Shown piece after piece: positions 34,761 through 44,168 of a stretch of DNA of 64,000 nucleotides. The stretch's first letter is position 1. Each line of letters begins with the position of its first letter. A program made the translations under genes and the position numbers. Below the pieces are notes generated by a model. That model made no database searches and had not been told where the DNA came from. It saw nothing but the letters and a program-made list of their open reading frames with translations. The stretch is from DASUAS01 sp963756895 (GTDB lineage Bacteria; Actinomycetota; Acidimicrobiia; IMCC26256; DASPTH01): NCBI GenBank assembly GCA_963756895.1, contig CAVWPI010000010.1, positions 19,937 to 83,936 of the forward strand, in the 5' to 3' direction.

Positions 34761-35351
34761 ATGGACGGCGAGCAGCCCGGCATCCGGCGAGTCCCATTGA
34801 GTCCCGAGCGCTACGACGACCGGTGGCAGGCACTGGCCGCGACCGGCGCCGATGTGCACGGCGAAGCCGGCCTCGTCACCGCGCTGGTCGGACCCCCAAG
34901 CCGGGTGCTCGATGCGGGATGCGGCACCGGGCGGGTCGCCATCGAGCTCGCCCGGCGGGGTCACGAGACCGTCGGGATCGATGTCGATCCGGCGCTGCTC
35001 GACCGGGCGAGGGCCAAGGCGCCCGATCTCGCCTGGGAACTGGGCGACCTCGCCACGCTCCCCGACACGACCGCACCCGGCCCCTTCGCCGCCGCGGTGC
35101 TCGCCGGCAACGTCATGATCTTCGTCGCCCCGCGCACCGAGGCCGCGGTCCTCGCCAACGTCTCGGCTCGCCTCGCACCCGGCGGCCTGGTGATCGCGGG
35201 CTTCCAGCTCACCGGTCGGTTGGCGCTGGCGGACTACGACGACATCGCGGTTGCGGCCGGTCTCGTGGCGGTCGAGCGGTTCGCGACCTGGGACCGACAG
35301 CCGTTCGTCGCCGGCGGCGACTACGTGGTGACGGTCGACTCGAAGCGGTAG
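34761..35351 (+). CDS. Class I SAM-dependent methyltransferase
   Basis: A 196-aa protein with ATG at 34761. Motif I is VLDAGCGTGRVAIELARRG (about residue 48), motif II is TVGIDVDPALLDRARAK, and AAVLAGNVMIFVAP is the post-II strand. The C-terminal strand ends in YVVTVDSK. It matches small methyltransferases of type 11/25. Substrate unknown. The last 31 bp overlap the 3' end of the convergent kdpE, so the two mRNAs could interfere. Confidence 0.85.
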   Translation: MDGEQPGIRRVPLSPERYDDRWQALAATGADVHGEAGLVTALVGPPSRVLDAGCGTGRVAIELARRGHETVGIDVDPALLDRARAKAPDLAWELGDLATLPDTTAPGPFAAAVLAGNVMIFVAPRTEAAVLANVSARLAPGGLVIAGFQLTGRLALADYDDIAVAAGLVAVERFATWDRQPFVAGGDYVVTVDSKR

Positions 35352-36007
35352 CCCATCCCGGGCTCGGTGTGGAAGTAGCGCGGCCGGCTGGGCTCGGGCT
35401 CCAGCTTGCGGCGGACGTTCGCCATGTGGACGCGCAAGTACGCGGTCTCGTCGTGGTACTCGGGGCCCCACACCTCTTGGAGCAACTGGCGCTGGGAGAC
35501 GAGTTTGCCCTCGTTGCGCACGAGGACCTCCACCATGTGCCACTCCGTCGGCGTGAGCCGCACCTCCTCGTCGCCCCGATGCACGCGCTTGGCGCTCAGA
35601 TCGATGGTGAAGTCGGGGGTGGTGACGACCGGCGCCTCCTCGGCGGGTGCGGCGCGCCGGAGCGCGGCGCGCAACCGGGCCAGGAGCTCATCCATGCCGA
35701 ACGGCTTCGTCACGTAGTCGTCCGCGCCCGCGTCGAGCGCAGCGACCTTGTCGGGTTCGCCGTCGCGCACGGACAGCACGACGATGGGAACCGTGCTCCA
35801 ACCGCGCAGACCCCTGATCACGTCGACACCGTCGATACCCGGGAGACCGAGGTCGAGGATCACGACGTCGGGGTGGTGGCTGGCGGCCAGCGTGAGCGCG
35901 TGCTCCCCGTCGGGCGCAAGGTCGACCTCGTACCCGCGGGCGCGGAGGTTGATCCCGAGCGCGCGCAGGATCTGCGGCTCGTCGTCGACCACCAGCACGC
36001 GGGTCAT
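35321..36007 (-). CDS. kdpE: KdpE response regulator
   Basis: A 228-aa OmpR-family regulator. Receiver: VLVVDDEPQILRAL (acid pocket), VVILDLGLPGIDG with the phosphorylated Asp (about residue 51), VLSVRDGE (Thr/Ser position), and TKPFGMDELLARLR with the conserved Lys. The winged helix includes LTPTEWHMVEVLVRNEGKLV and TAYLRVHMANVRRKLE, typical of KdpE. ATG at 36007 overlaps the kdpD stop (ATGA). It is transcribed at the end of the kdp operon. Its probable binding sites are the 20-bp boxes at 43269-43288 and 43351-43370. Confidence 0.95.
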   Translation of the reverse strand: MTRVLVVDDEPQILRALGINLRARGYEVDLAPDGEHALTLAASHHPDVVILDLGLPGIDGVDVIRGLRGWSTVPIVVLSVRDGEPDKVAALDAGADDYVTKPFGMDELLARLRAALRRAAPAEEAPVVTTPDFTIDLSAKRVHRGDEEVRLTPTEWHMVEVLVRNEGKLVSQRQLLQEVWGPEYHDETAYLRVHMANVRRKLEPEPSRPRYFHTEPGMGYRFESTVTT

Positions 36008-38515
36008 GCGGCATCCAGGCTGATCACCATCGTGACTCCGCCCCCGGGCGTGTCCTCCACCGCGATCCGGCCGCCCATCGCCTCGACGAAGCCGCGAGCC
36101 ACCGCCAGCCCGAGGCCGACGCCGCTGCCGTTCGACCGGTCGCCCATTCGCTGGAACGGCCTGAACACGTCGTCGCGCCGCGCCATCGGGATTCCCGGAC
36201 CTCGGTCCACCACCTGCAGCTCGACACGGTGCTGAGCCACACATGCCTCGATCCGGACGCGCGCGGTGGCCGGCGACCACGCGGATCGCGTTCTCGACCA
36301 CGTTGGCGATGGCGCGCTCGAGCAACGCGGCGTCGGCGCGCACACGCGGGAGCGTCTCGTCGACCCCGACGTCGACCCGATCGGCATGCGTCAACCCGGC
36401 GATGGCGATGGGCAGCACCTCGTCGAGACCGACGTCGCGCATCACGAGCTGCAGCGCACCGGTCTGCAACCGGCTCATGTCGAGCAGGTTGCCGACGAGG
36501 TGGTTGAGACGGTCGGTGCCTTCGTCGATGGTCTCGAGCAGCTCACGCGTCGCCCCCGGCGTGAAGTCGACGTCACGTTGCAGGAGGCTCGTGACCGACG
36601 CCTTGATCGACGAGAGAGGTGTCCGCAGGTCGTGGGAAACCGCCGCGAGCAGCGCGGTACGCAGCTCGTTCGCCTCGGCCAGGCCCTCGGCGCGCTCGGC
36701 GTCGGCGCGCAGTTCGCGCTGCTGCACCGCGATCGCCACCTGGCCTGCGAACGACCTGAGCACCTCGCGGTCGTCGTCACTCAGCGTCTCACCCGACAGG
36801 ACCAGCACCTCGGAACCGTGCAACGGCACCACGACGTCGGCGTCGTCGGGGCGCGTCGGCGCGGCGTCCCCAGCCGCCGCGAGCACCGTCCACGTGTCGT
36901 CGGGCTGCTCACCGAGCACCGCGACCTGCCGGGCGTCGAACGCCACCTGGAGCTGGCCGACGAGCTGCGGGAGCGGGTCCTCCGACGCGGAGAGGGTCCC
37001 GCTCAGCGCGGCGAGGGTCTCGGCCTCGGCCCGCGCCCGCGCCGCGTCGGCGGTCCGACGCGACGCGGTGGCCACGAGGAAGCTGACGACGCCCCCCACG
37101 AGCAGAAAGATCACCAGCGCGACCAGGTTCTCGCCCTTGGAGATCGTGAACTCGTAGTACGGCGGCGTGAAGAACCAGTTCGCGAGGAGGAAGCCCGTGA
37201 GCGCGCACACGAATGCAGGCACGAACCCGCCCAGCGCCGCGACCACCACCACGACCAACAGGAACATCAAGAGGTCGCTCGGTAACGAGAGTGCGTCGCG
37301 CACATTCGACAGCACGAGCGTGAGGAGCGGCGGTGCGAAGATCGCCAACGTCCATGCGATGATCCGACGACGCGGCGACAACGCAGCTCCGCGAGGCCGT
37401 CGGCGAGCCACCTCGACCGCCTCGCGTTCCTCGTCGTCGCGTTCGGGGTCGGACGAGATCACGTGCACGTCGATGTCGCCCGATGCCCGAAGCACGTTGT
37501 TGATCACCGAGCCGCGGAGCAGGTGGGTCCAGCGCGATTGTCGGCTGGCACCGAGCACGATCTGCGTCGCGTTCTCGGCCCGAGCGAACTGCACCAGCGT
37601 GCCCGCCGGGTCGGCGCTGGCCAATTCGTGGTACTCCCCGCCGAGCTCCTGCAGGAGCGCGCGCTGCAGGCCGAGCGCGTCACCCGCGGTGCCGCGCAAG
37701 CCGTCCGCGGAGCGCACGTGGACGCCGAGCAGCTGGCTGCGGGCACGCGCGGCCATGCGCGCCGCCCGGCGGATCACGTCGTCGCCGCCCGGCGCGCCCG
37801 TGATCGCGACGACCACACGTTCACGGGTCTCCCACGGACGCGCGATCCCGTGTGTCTCGCGGTACACGGAGAGCGCTTCGTCGACCCGATCCGCGACCCA
37901 CATCAGCGCGAGCTCCCGCAGCGCGCCAAGGTTGCCCTCGCGGAAGTAGTTGGCCAGCGACGCATCGACCTTCTCGGCCGGATAGATGTTGCCATGTGCC
38001 ATCCGCCGCCGCAGCGCTTGCGGCGTCATGTCGACGATCTCGATCTGATCGGCCGCCCGAACCACGGAATCGGGGATCGTCTCGCGTTGCTTGATGCCCG
38101 TGATCTCCTCGACCACATCGTTCATCGACTCGAGGTGCTGCACGTTCACGGTCGAGATCACGTCGATCCCGGCCTCGAGGATCTCCTCGACGTCCTGCCA
38201 GCGCTTCTCGTTGCGCGAGCCGGGCACGTTGGTGTGCGCGAGCTCGTCGACCAACGCGACCTCCGGCTTGCGCGCGATCACCGCGTCGACGTCCATCTCC
38301 TCGAACTGCGCGCCGCGGTGGCTCATCACGCGCCGGGCGATGACCTCCAGATCACCGATCTGGGCCTGGGTGTTCGGTCGCCCGTGGGTCTCGACGAACC
38401 CGACGACGACATCGGTGCCTCGACTGTCGCGCCGACGGCCCTCGTTGAGCATGGCGAACGTCTTGCCCACGCCGGGCGCGGCGCCGAGGTAGATGCGGAG
38501 CGTCCCTCGCGCCAT
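36004..38515 (-). CDS. kdpD: KdpD sensor histidine kinase (frameshift in the ATPase domain)
   Basis: About 836 aa when repaired. The N-terminal KdpD domain has a Walker A (GAAPGVGKTFAMLNEG) and RPNTQAQIGD, followed by a universal-stress domain (VVVAITGAPGGDD... VLGASRQSRWTHLLRG). Four membrane helices span about 400-490, then a GAF region. The dimerisation/phosphoacceptor site is AAVSHDLRTPLSSIKASV. The catalytic domain breaks near 36287: removing one base gives VVENAIRWSPATARVRIEA and connects to DRGPGIPMARRDDVF and GSGVGLGLAVARGFVEAMGG. As written the kinase would lack its ATP-binding core. Starts 17 bp after kdpC. It senses K+ limitation and phosphorylates KdpE. Confidence 0.9.
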
Positions 38516-38532
38516 GACCCGAGCCTACGGTG

Positions 38533-39153
38533 TCACTTCGAGGCCGACAGTTGGTCGAGCGCCCGGTTGAGCGCGAGCACGTTGACCGTCTGCTCGCCGA
38601 GGACGCCCAGCGTGCGATCCGACGTGTTGTCGTCGATCGCGCGTCGCACCGACCCAACGCTGAGGCCGCGTTCGCGTGCGACGCGTGCCGCCTGCAGCCG
38701 GGCGTTTGCCACCGAGATGTCGGGGTCGAGGCCAGATGCCGACGCGGTGACCGCGTCGACGGGGACCTCGACGCCGGCTGCGAGACCGTTGAGCTCTCGG
38801 TACGCGATCACCCGGTCGACCACCAGCTTCAGGAAGTCGGGATTGGTCGGGCCGAAGTTCGAGCCGCTGCTGTAGGTCGGGTCGTAGCCCCCCTTCGTGT
38901 CACCGGACGCCCCGAGGGCCGCCGACGGCCGTGACTGGAAGTACTTCTCGATCGGCGTACCTTTCGCGTCGGTGAAGGACTGGCCGATCAGCGACGACCC
39001 GATCTTCTGGCCGTGCTGCTCCACGATCGAGCCTTCGGCCTTCTCGTGGAAGGCGAGCTGTCCGATGGCGGTGATCGCGAGCGGGAACACGAGCCCGAAG
39101 AGCACGGTGAACACCACCATCGCGATGACGGCTGGGACGAGTTGGCGACGCAT
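38533..39153 (-). CDS. kdpC: KdpC, K+-transporting ATPase subunit C
   Basis: A 206-aa single-span protein. The N-terminal helix is PAVIAMVVFTVLFGLVFPLA, then an extracytoplasmic domain with IGSSLIGQSFTDAKG, YFQSRPSAA, SGSNFGPTNPDFL and a conserved end, DPDISVANARLQAARVA. ATG 39153 overlaps the kdpB stop (TGATG); a GTG one codon earlier is also possible. KdpC stabilises the KdpA-KdpB complex and ATP binding. Confidence 0.95.
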   Translation of the reverse strand: MRRQLVPAVIAMVVFTVLFGLVFPLAITAIGQLAFHEKAEGSIVEQHGQKIGSSLIGQSFTDAKGTPIEKYFQSRPSAALGASGDTKGGYDPTYSSGSNFGPTNPDFLKLVVDRVIAYRELNGLAAGVEVPVDAVTASASGLDPDISVANARLQAARVARERGLSVGSVRRAIDDNTSDRTLGVLGEQTVNVLALNRALDQLSASK

Positions 39154-41210
39154 CACTTCACCCCCAGGGCAGTGAGCACCATATCGATGAGCTTGATCCC
39201 GATGAAGGGTGCGATCACACCGCCTGCTCCGTAGATCAGGAGATTCCGGCGCAGCAGCTGGGCGGCGCCACTCGGGACGAACTTCACGCCGCGCAGCACG
39301 AGCGGGATCAGCATCACGATGATCAAGGCGTTGAAGATCACGGCCGAAAGGATCGCCGACCGCGGGCTCTGCAGGTCCATCACGTTCAGATCGTTGAGGA
39401 CGCTCACGCTCGCGAAGCCCGCGAACATGGCCGGGATGATGGCGAAGTACTTCGCCACGTCGTTGGCGATCGAGAACGTCGTCAACGAGCCGCGGGTGAT
39501 GAGCAGCTGCTTGCCGATCTCGACGATGTCGATGAGCTTCGTCGGATCGGAGTCGAGATCGACCATGTTCCCAGCTTCCTTCGCCGCCTGGGTGCCGGTG
39601 TTCATGGCCACGCCGACGTCGGCCTGGGCGAGCGCGGGCGCGTCGTTGGTGCCGTCGCCGGTCATTGCGACCAGGTGGCCGCCGCGCTGCTCGGCCTTGA
39701 TCAGCTCCATCTTGTCCTCGGGCGTCGCCTCGGCCAGGAAGTCGTCGACCCCGGCCTCCTGCGCGATCACCGCCGCGGTGCGCGGGTTGTCACCGGTGAT
39801 CATCACTGTCCGGATCCCCATGCGTCGGAGGTCGGCGAAGCGCTCGGCGATGCCGGGCTTCACGATGTCCTTGAGGTAGATCACACCCAGTGCCCGAGGC
39901 GTCGTCCCGACGCCCGACTCGGCCACCACGAGCGGCGTGCCGCCCTGCGCCGAGATCGAGTCGACGGCGTGGCCGAGTTCGGGCGAGACGGTGCCGCCCT
40001 GCTCCTCGACCCAGCGCCGCACCGAGTCGGCCGCGCCCTTGCGCACCGAACGACCGCCGATGTCGACGCCGCTCATGCGGGTCTGAGCGGTGAAGGCGAT
40101 GAGCTCGGCACCGACGAGCTCGCGCTCGCGCAGACCATAGCGATCCTTGGCCAGGACGACGATCGACCGTCCCTCGGGCGTCTCGTCGGCCAGGCTCGAC
40201 AACTGGGCCGCATCGGCAAGATCCTGCTCACGCACGCCGTCGACCGGGAGAAACGCGTCGGCCTGCCGGTTGCCGAAGGTGATGGTGCCGGTCTTGTCGA
40301 GGAGCAGCGTGGCGCAGTCGCCGGCGGCTTCGACGGCGCGACCGCTCATCGCGAGCACGTTGCGGCGCACGAGCCGGTCCATGCCCGCGATGCCGATGGC
40401 CGAGAGCAGGCCGCCGATGGTCGTCGGGATCAGGCAGACCAGCAGCGCGACCAGCACCACGACGCTCTGCTCGGCGTCGGCGTAGATCGCGAACGGCTGC
40501 AACGTCACGGTCGCCAGCAGGAAGATGATCGTGAGCCCGGCCAACAGGATGTTGAGCGCGATCTCGTTCGGCGTCTTCTTGCGTTCGGAGCCTTCGACGA
40601 GGGCGATCATCCGGTCGATGAACGTCTCACCGGGCCGCGCGGTGATGCGCACCACGATCTCGTCGGAGAGGACGCGGGTGCCGCCGGTGACAGCCGAGCG
40701 GTCGCCGCCCGACTCCCGGATCACTGGTGCGGACTCGCCGGTGATCGCCGACTCGTCGACGCTGGCGATGCCCTCGATGATCTCGCCGTCGCTCGGGATC
40801 ACTTCGCCGGCGGCGACCACGACCTCGTCGCCGAGGTCGAGCGCGGTGCTCGGCACTTCCTCGAGGAGGTCGCCCACGCGACGTCGGGCGACCGTCTCCG
40901 CGCGCGTCTTGCGCAAGGTGTCGGCTTGGGCCTTGCCCCGGCCCTCGGCCACGGCTTCGGCGAAGTTGGCGAAGAGCACGGTGAACCAGAGGAAGAGCGC
41001 TACGAGGCCGGCGAACACGTTCTCGTCACGCGAAGACGTGCCCAGGTCCTTGAAGAAGAGGATCGTGGTGAGGACCGATCCGACACCGACCACGAACATG
41101 ACCGGGTTCTTCATCAGGGTCCGCGGGTTGAGCTTGAGGATGCTGTCGCCGACCGCCCGCTTGAGGATCTCGGGTTCGACCAGCTTGCGCTTCTCGTCGG
41201 TCATCGACAT
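39153..41210 (-). CDS. kdpB: KdpB, K+-transporting P-type ATPase
   Basis: A 685-aa P-type ATPase, full length. LLLDKTGTITFGNRQA carries the phosphorylated Asp (about residue 310); TGES (about 154) lies in the actuator domain; MTGDGTNDAPALAQADVGVA is the hinge. KDIVKPGIAERF and the C-terminal helices follow. The start could be ATG 41210 or 41204, and the second has the better-spaced GGAG. It pumps K+ with KdpA at the cytoplasmic membrane. Gap to kdpA 12 bp. Confidence 0.96.
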   Translation of the reverse strand: MSMTDEKRKLVEPEILKRAVGDSILKLNPRTLMKNPVMFVVGVGSVLTTILFFKDLGTSSRDENVFAGLVALFLWFTVLFANFAEAVAEGRGKAQADTLRKTRAETVARRRVGDLLEEVPSTALDLGDEVVVAAGEVIPSDGEIIEGIASVDESAITGESAPVIRESGGDRSAVTGGTRVLSDEIVVRITARPGETFIDRMIALVEGSERKKTPNEIALNILLAGLTIIFLLATVTLQPFAIYADAEQSVVVLVALLVCLIPTTIGGLLSAIGIAGMDRLVRRNVLAMSGRAVEAAGDCATLLLDKTGTITFGNRQADAFLPVDGVREQDLADAAQLSSLADETPEGRSIVVLAKDRYGLRERELVGAELIAFTAQTRMSGVDIGGRSVRKGAADSVRRWVEEQGGTVSPELGHAVDSISAQGGTPLVVAESGVGTTPRALGVIYLKDIVKPGIAERFADLRRMGIRTVMITGDNPRTAAVIAQEAGVDDFLAEATPEDKMELIKAEQRGGHLVAMTGDGTNDAPALAQADVGVAMNTGTQAAKEAGNMVDLDSDPTKLIDIVEIGKQLLITRGSLTTFSIANDVAKYFAIIPAMFAGFASVSVLNDLNVMDLQSPRSAILSAVIFNALIIVMLIPLVLRGVKFVPSGAAQLLRRNLLIYGAGGVIAPFIGIKLIDMVLTALGVK

Positions 41211-41222
41211 CAGCTCCGGTGC

Positions 41223-42941
41223 TCAGTGCAGGATCTTGAGCTGCTCGACGATGGGGCCGAGCGCCAGGGATGGAAGGAAGGTGAGGGCGCCGACGATCAC
41301 GATCACGCCGATCACCAGTACGACGAACAGTGGAGTGTGCGTCGGGAACGTCCCCGCCGACGGTGGCACCCGCTGCTTCCGCACCAGCGAACCCGCCAGC
41401 GCGAGCGTCGGGATCATCAGGAAGAAGCGTCCGAACAGCATCGCGATCGCCAGCGTGCTGTTCATCCAGGCCGTATTGCCCGTGAGCCCGGCGAACGCGG
41501 ATCCGTTGTTGTTGCCGGCCGAGGTGAACGCGTACAGCAACTCGCTGAAGCCGTGAGCGCCCGGGTTGAAGATCGACGTGTCCTTGACCGACCCGACGAA
41601 CAGGGAGCCCGCGGTGAACCCGAGCACGACCAGGGGCATCACCAGGATGTAGATGGCGACGAGCTTCACGTCGGAGGCCTGAATCTTCTTGCCCAGGTAT
41701 TCGGGGGTTCGCCCAACCATGAGGCCGGCGATGAACACGGCGAGGATCGCCATCACGAGCAGACCGTTGAGCCCGACGCCGACACCTCCCGGGCTCATCT
41801 CGCCGAGCTTCATGTTGACCATGGCGACCAGGCCACCGGCCGGCGTGTAGCTGTCGTGCATCGAGTTGACCGAGCCGTTGGAGGTCCCTGTGGTCGACGA
41901 TCCCCACAGCGCGGACGCCGCCGCGCCGTTGCGCAGGTCCTTGCCCTCGAGGTTGCCGCCCGGCGACGTTCCCGTCACCGTCTGGGTCACGCCTCGCGCG
42001 TCGAGCTTCTCGTTCCCACCCGTCTCGAGGTACTGGAGGGTGATCGCGGCACCGAACCAGAGGACGGCCATCACCGCAGCCACGGCGTAGCCCTGGCGCT
42101 TGTCCTTGACCATTCGCCCGAAGGTGAACGCGAGGGCGAACGGGATGAGGAGGATCGAGTAGATCTCGAGGAAGTCGCTGAGCTTCGTCGGGTTCTCGAA
42201 TGGGTGCGCGGAGTTCACGTTGAAGAAGCCGCCACCGTTGGTGCCGAGCATCTTGATCGACTCCTGGCTGGCCACGGGCCCGCCCGGGATCTTCTGCGTG
42301 GCACCGGCAACGGTGTGCACGTCGGTGAAGCCGTGGAGGTTCTGGATCACGCCCGTAGCGATGAGCACGACTGCGAACAGGAACGCGACCGGCAGCAGGA
42401 TGCGCAGCGCAGTGCGGATCAGGTCGACCCAGAAGTTGCCGACGGTGCGGTGCCCGGCCCGGGAGAGTCCCCGGATCAGCGCGACCATGACCGCCATTCC
42501 GGCCGCGGCGGACACGAAGTTCTGGACGGTGAGTCCCACCATCTGCGTGAGGTGACTGAGCGTGGCCTCGCCGCCGTAGTTCTGCCAGTTGGTGTTGCTG
42601 ACGAAGCTCACCGCCGTGTTGAACGCGAGCGCGGGCGTGACGTTCACCATGTCGGTCGGGTTGAACGGCAGCTCGCCCTGGAATCGCTGCATCGCGTAGA
42701 GCAGCAGCACACCGACGACGCTGAACGCGAGGAACGACAGCGCGTAGGTGTTCCAGCGTTGCTCGCGCTCCGGATCGATGCGGCAGAGCCGGTAGACGAA
42801 CCGCTCGACGGGGCCGAACACACGGTCGAGCCGCGAAGGCCCACCTTCGTACACGTCCGCGATGTAGCGGCCCAACGGCGGCGCGGTGACCGCGAGGAGC
42901 ACCACCAGCGCGATGAGTTGACCCCACGCCGCGAAGGTCAT
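41223..42941 (-). CDS. kdpA: KdpA, K+-binding subunit
   Basis: A 572-aa membrane protein with ten predicted helices. The selectivity-filter-like segments are visible: SFVSNTNWQNYGGE, LGTNGGGFFNVNSAHPFENP, ATGTSNGSVNSM-type sequence, and TSAGNNNGSAFAGL. ATG 42941 overlaps the kdpF stop (TGATG). Length is normal for KdpA. It binds K+ from outside and passes it through the intersubunit tunnel to KdpB. Confidence 0.96.
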   Translation of the reverse strand: MTFAAWGQLIALVVLLAVTAPPLGRYIADVYEGGPSRLDRVFGPVERFVYRLCRIDPEREQRWNTYALSFLAFSVVGVLLLYAMQRFQGELPFNPTDMVNVTPALAFNTAVSFVSNTNWQNYGGEATLSHLTQMVGLTVQNFVSAAAGMAVMVALIRGLSRAGHRTVGNFWVDLIRTALRILLPVAFLFAVVLIATGVIQNLHGFTDVHTVAGATQKIPGGPVASQESIKMLGTNGGGFFNVNSAHPFENPTKLSDFLEIYSILLIPFALAFTFGRMVKDKRQGYAVAAVMAVLWFGAAITLQYLETGGNEKLDARGVTQTVTGTSPGGNLEGKDLRNGAAASALWGSSTTGTSNGSVNSMHDSYTPAGGLVAMVNMKLGEMSPGGVGVGLNGLLVMAILAVFIAGLMVGRTPEYLGKKIQASDVKLVAIYILVMPLVVLGFTAGSLFVGSVKDTSIFNPGAHGFSELLYAFTSAGNNNGSAFAGLTGNTAWMNSTLAIAMLFGRFFLMIPTLALAGSLVRKQRVPPSAGTFPTHTPLFVVLVIGVIVIVGALTFLPSLALGPIVEQLKILH

Positions 42942-43030
42942 CAGAACCGCTCGGGGAACAGGAGGGCAGCGAACAGGTAGACGGCCAGCAGCACGGCGAG
43001 GATCAACCCGACGACGTTCTCGGCGTTCAT
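42941..43030 (-). CDS. kdpF: KdpF small membrane subunit
   Basis: A 29-aa peptide (AENVVGLILAVLLAVYLFAA then LLFPERF) with the typical single helix and PERF end of KdpF. ATG 43030 overlaps the stop of the preceding small ORF (ATGA), and its own stop overlaps kdpA. KdpF is a lipid-like stabiliser of KdpFABC. Too short for ordinary gene callers, but the overlaps on both sides support it. Confidence 0.9.
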   Translation of the reverse strand: MNAENVVGLILAVLLAVYLFAALLFPERF

Positions 43031-43179
43031 CGGCCGACGACCTCCGCGGGCACGTCGGCGACGGTGTCGCCGAGGAGGTCGTGCTCGTCGGGTCCGATGA
43101 TGCGGTCGCATCCCCACACCAGCGCCATGCACAACGCGAAGAACGCCAACACCGTCACCACGACCAACACGTCAGCCAT
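43027..43179 (-). CDS. Small membrane protein, first gene of the kdp operon
   Basis: A 50-aa ORF with ATG at 43179 and GAGAGG seven nt upstream. One hydrophobic helix (VLVVVTVLAFFALCMALVWG) is followed by a charged tail with DRIIGPDEHDLLGD. The stop overlaps the kdpF start by 4 bp. Small one-helix proteins are seen before kdpF in other actinobacteria. It might be a further KdpFABC subunit or a regulator of it; no function is established. Confidence 0.7.
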   Translation of the reverse strand: MADVLVVVTVLAFFALCMALVWGCDRIIGPDEHDLLGDTVADVPAEVVGR

Positions 43180-43238
43180 GCTCGGACCTCTCGCTTCTTC
43201 CTCGGAACCCCGACGGCGTTCGACTGCCGCCTCGAACC

Positions 43239-43288
43239 GGTATACGGCGGCGACACGCCTCCGAACATGGTCTTGATGCCTTCTTCAC
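43239..43288 (-). promoter_or_regulatory. kdp promoter with candidate KdpE box
   Basis: On the minus strand the 20-mer GTGAAGAAGGCATCAAGACC (43288-43269) is followed after exactly 24 bp by TATACC (43244-43239). The box holds two direct half-sites, GTGAAGA and ATCAAGA, 11 bp apart, as expected for an OmpR-family dimer. Transcription would start about 43232, giving a leader of about 50 nt before the first kdp ORF. The matching divergent promoter (43351-43400) has the same parts and spacing. Confidence 0.75.
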
Positions 43289-43350
43289 ACGCGGTCCGCA
43301 AAGTTTCACGCCGTCATTGCGCAAGCCCCGTCAAGGTCTCGGGGATACGC

Positions 43351-43400
43351 GTCAAGAGAGCATCAAGACCCTTGGAGACGGTGGCGGACGGCGGTATACC
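43351..43400 (+). promoter_or_regulatory. Promoter of the DUF4118 gene with candidate KdpE box
   Basis: GTCAAGAGAGCATCAAGACC (43351-43370) matches the kdp box at 17 of 20 positions, including an unbroken GCATCAAGACC. TTGGAG (43372-43377) and TATACC (43395-43400) are 17 bp apart and the ATG follows 6 nt later, so the mRNA is probably leaderless. Another TCAAG lies at 43331, 21 bp upstream, on the same face of the helix. Confidence 0.72.
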
Positions 43401-43406
43401 GGAGAC

Positions 43407-44165
43407 ATGACGCGTCGCACTCCACTCCCCGACGACGCCGCTCGAGCTGTCGGTTTGGCGATCGCCGCCTTCGGCCCGTTGCTCGTGTCCGGCGTCCTTG
43501 TACCGTTCCGTGACGAGCTCGCGGCCGCGAACGTGGTGCTCGTCTTCGTCGTCGTCGTGGTGCTCGCAGCCGCGGCCGGCACGCGCGTCAGTGGGGCACT
43601 CGCAGCGATCGTCGCAGCGATGTCGTTCGACTTCTTCTTCACGCACCCCTATCAGTCGCTGAAGATCGACAGCTCCGACGACGTGGAGACCACACTCCTC
43701 TTGCTCGCCATCGGCCTGCTCGTCGCCGAGATCGTCACGTTCTCGCGCCGCCACCGACGGGCGTCAGAACAGCGCGGCGACGAGATCTCTCGCCTGCACC
43801 GGGTGGCCGAGCTCGTGGCGTCCGACTCCGACGCCGAAGATGTCGTGCTCTCGGTGCAGGCTGAGTTGATCGGCCTGCTCTCGTTGCGTGACTGCCGGTT
43901 CGAGACGCCGCCGTTCAACTCCGAACTGCCGGTGCTCGAGCGCAACGGAGCGATCGCCGGTGACCAGCATCACTGGATCGGCGGTGAGTACACCCTGCCC
44001 CAGCAGGGAGCGGCGATCCCGGTGCTCGGGCGCGGCCAGAGCTTCGGTCGACTCGTGCTCGTCCCCGACCTCTCCGTCGGCGTCTCACTCGAGCGGCGAC
44101 TCGTGGCCGTCGCGCTCGCCGATCAGCTCGGGGCCGCATTCGCCGCCGACGCGCCGGCCGCCTGA
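43407..44165 (+). CDS. DUF4118/GAF KdpD-like membrane protein
   Basis: A 252-aa protein from ATG 43407. Three or four helices (GLAIAAFGPLLVSGVLV, NVVLVFVVVVVLAAAAGT, TLLLLAIGLLVAEIV) with SFDFFFTHPYQSLKI form the DUF4118 sensor module of KdpD. A short coiled linker (RRASEQRGDEISRLHRV) and a GAF-like domain (LRDCRFETPPF ... LVLVPDLSVGV) follow. There is no KdpD N-domain, phosphoacceptor His or ATPase domain. It may bind or tune KdpD, or sense ionic strength independently. The promoter matches the kdp promoter, so it should be induced with the pump. Confidence 0.8.
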   Translation: MTRRTPLPDDAARAVGLAIAAFGPLLVSGVLVPFRDELAAANVVLVFVVVVVLAAAAGTRVSGALAAIVAAMSFDFFFTHPYQSLKIDSSDDVETTLLLLAIGLLVAEIVTFSRRHRRASEQRGDEISRLHRVAELVASDSDAEDVVLSVQAELIGLLSLRDCRFETPPFNSELPVLERNGAIAGDQHHWIGGEYTLPQQGAAIPVLGRGQSFGRLVLVPDLSVGVSLERRLVAVALADQLGAAFAADAPAA

Positions 44166-44168
44166 CGG

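Noticed and set aside
39675..42980. 1101-codon plus-strand open frame across kdpB and kdpA
   Set aside because: Composition (His, Asp, Arg, Glu, Gly rich) is the antisense shadow of membrane genes; kdpA and kdpB on the minus strand are certain.
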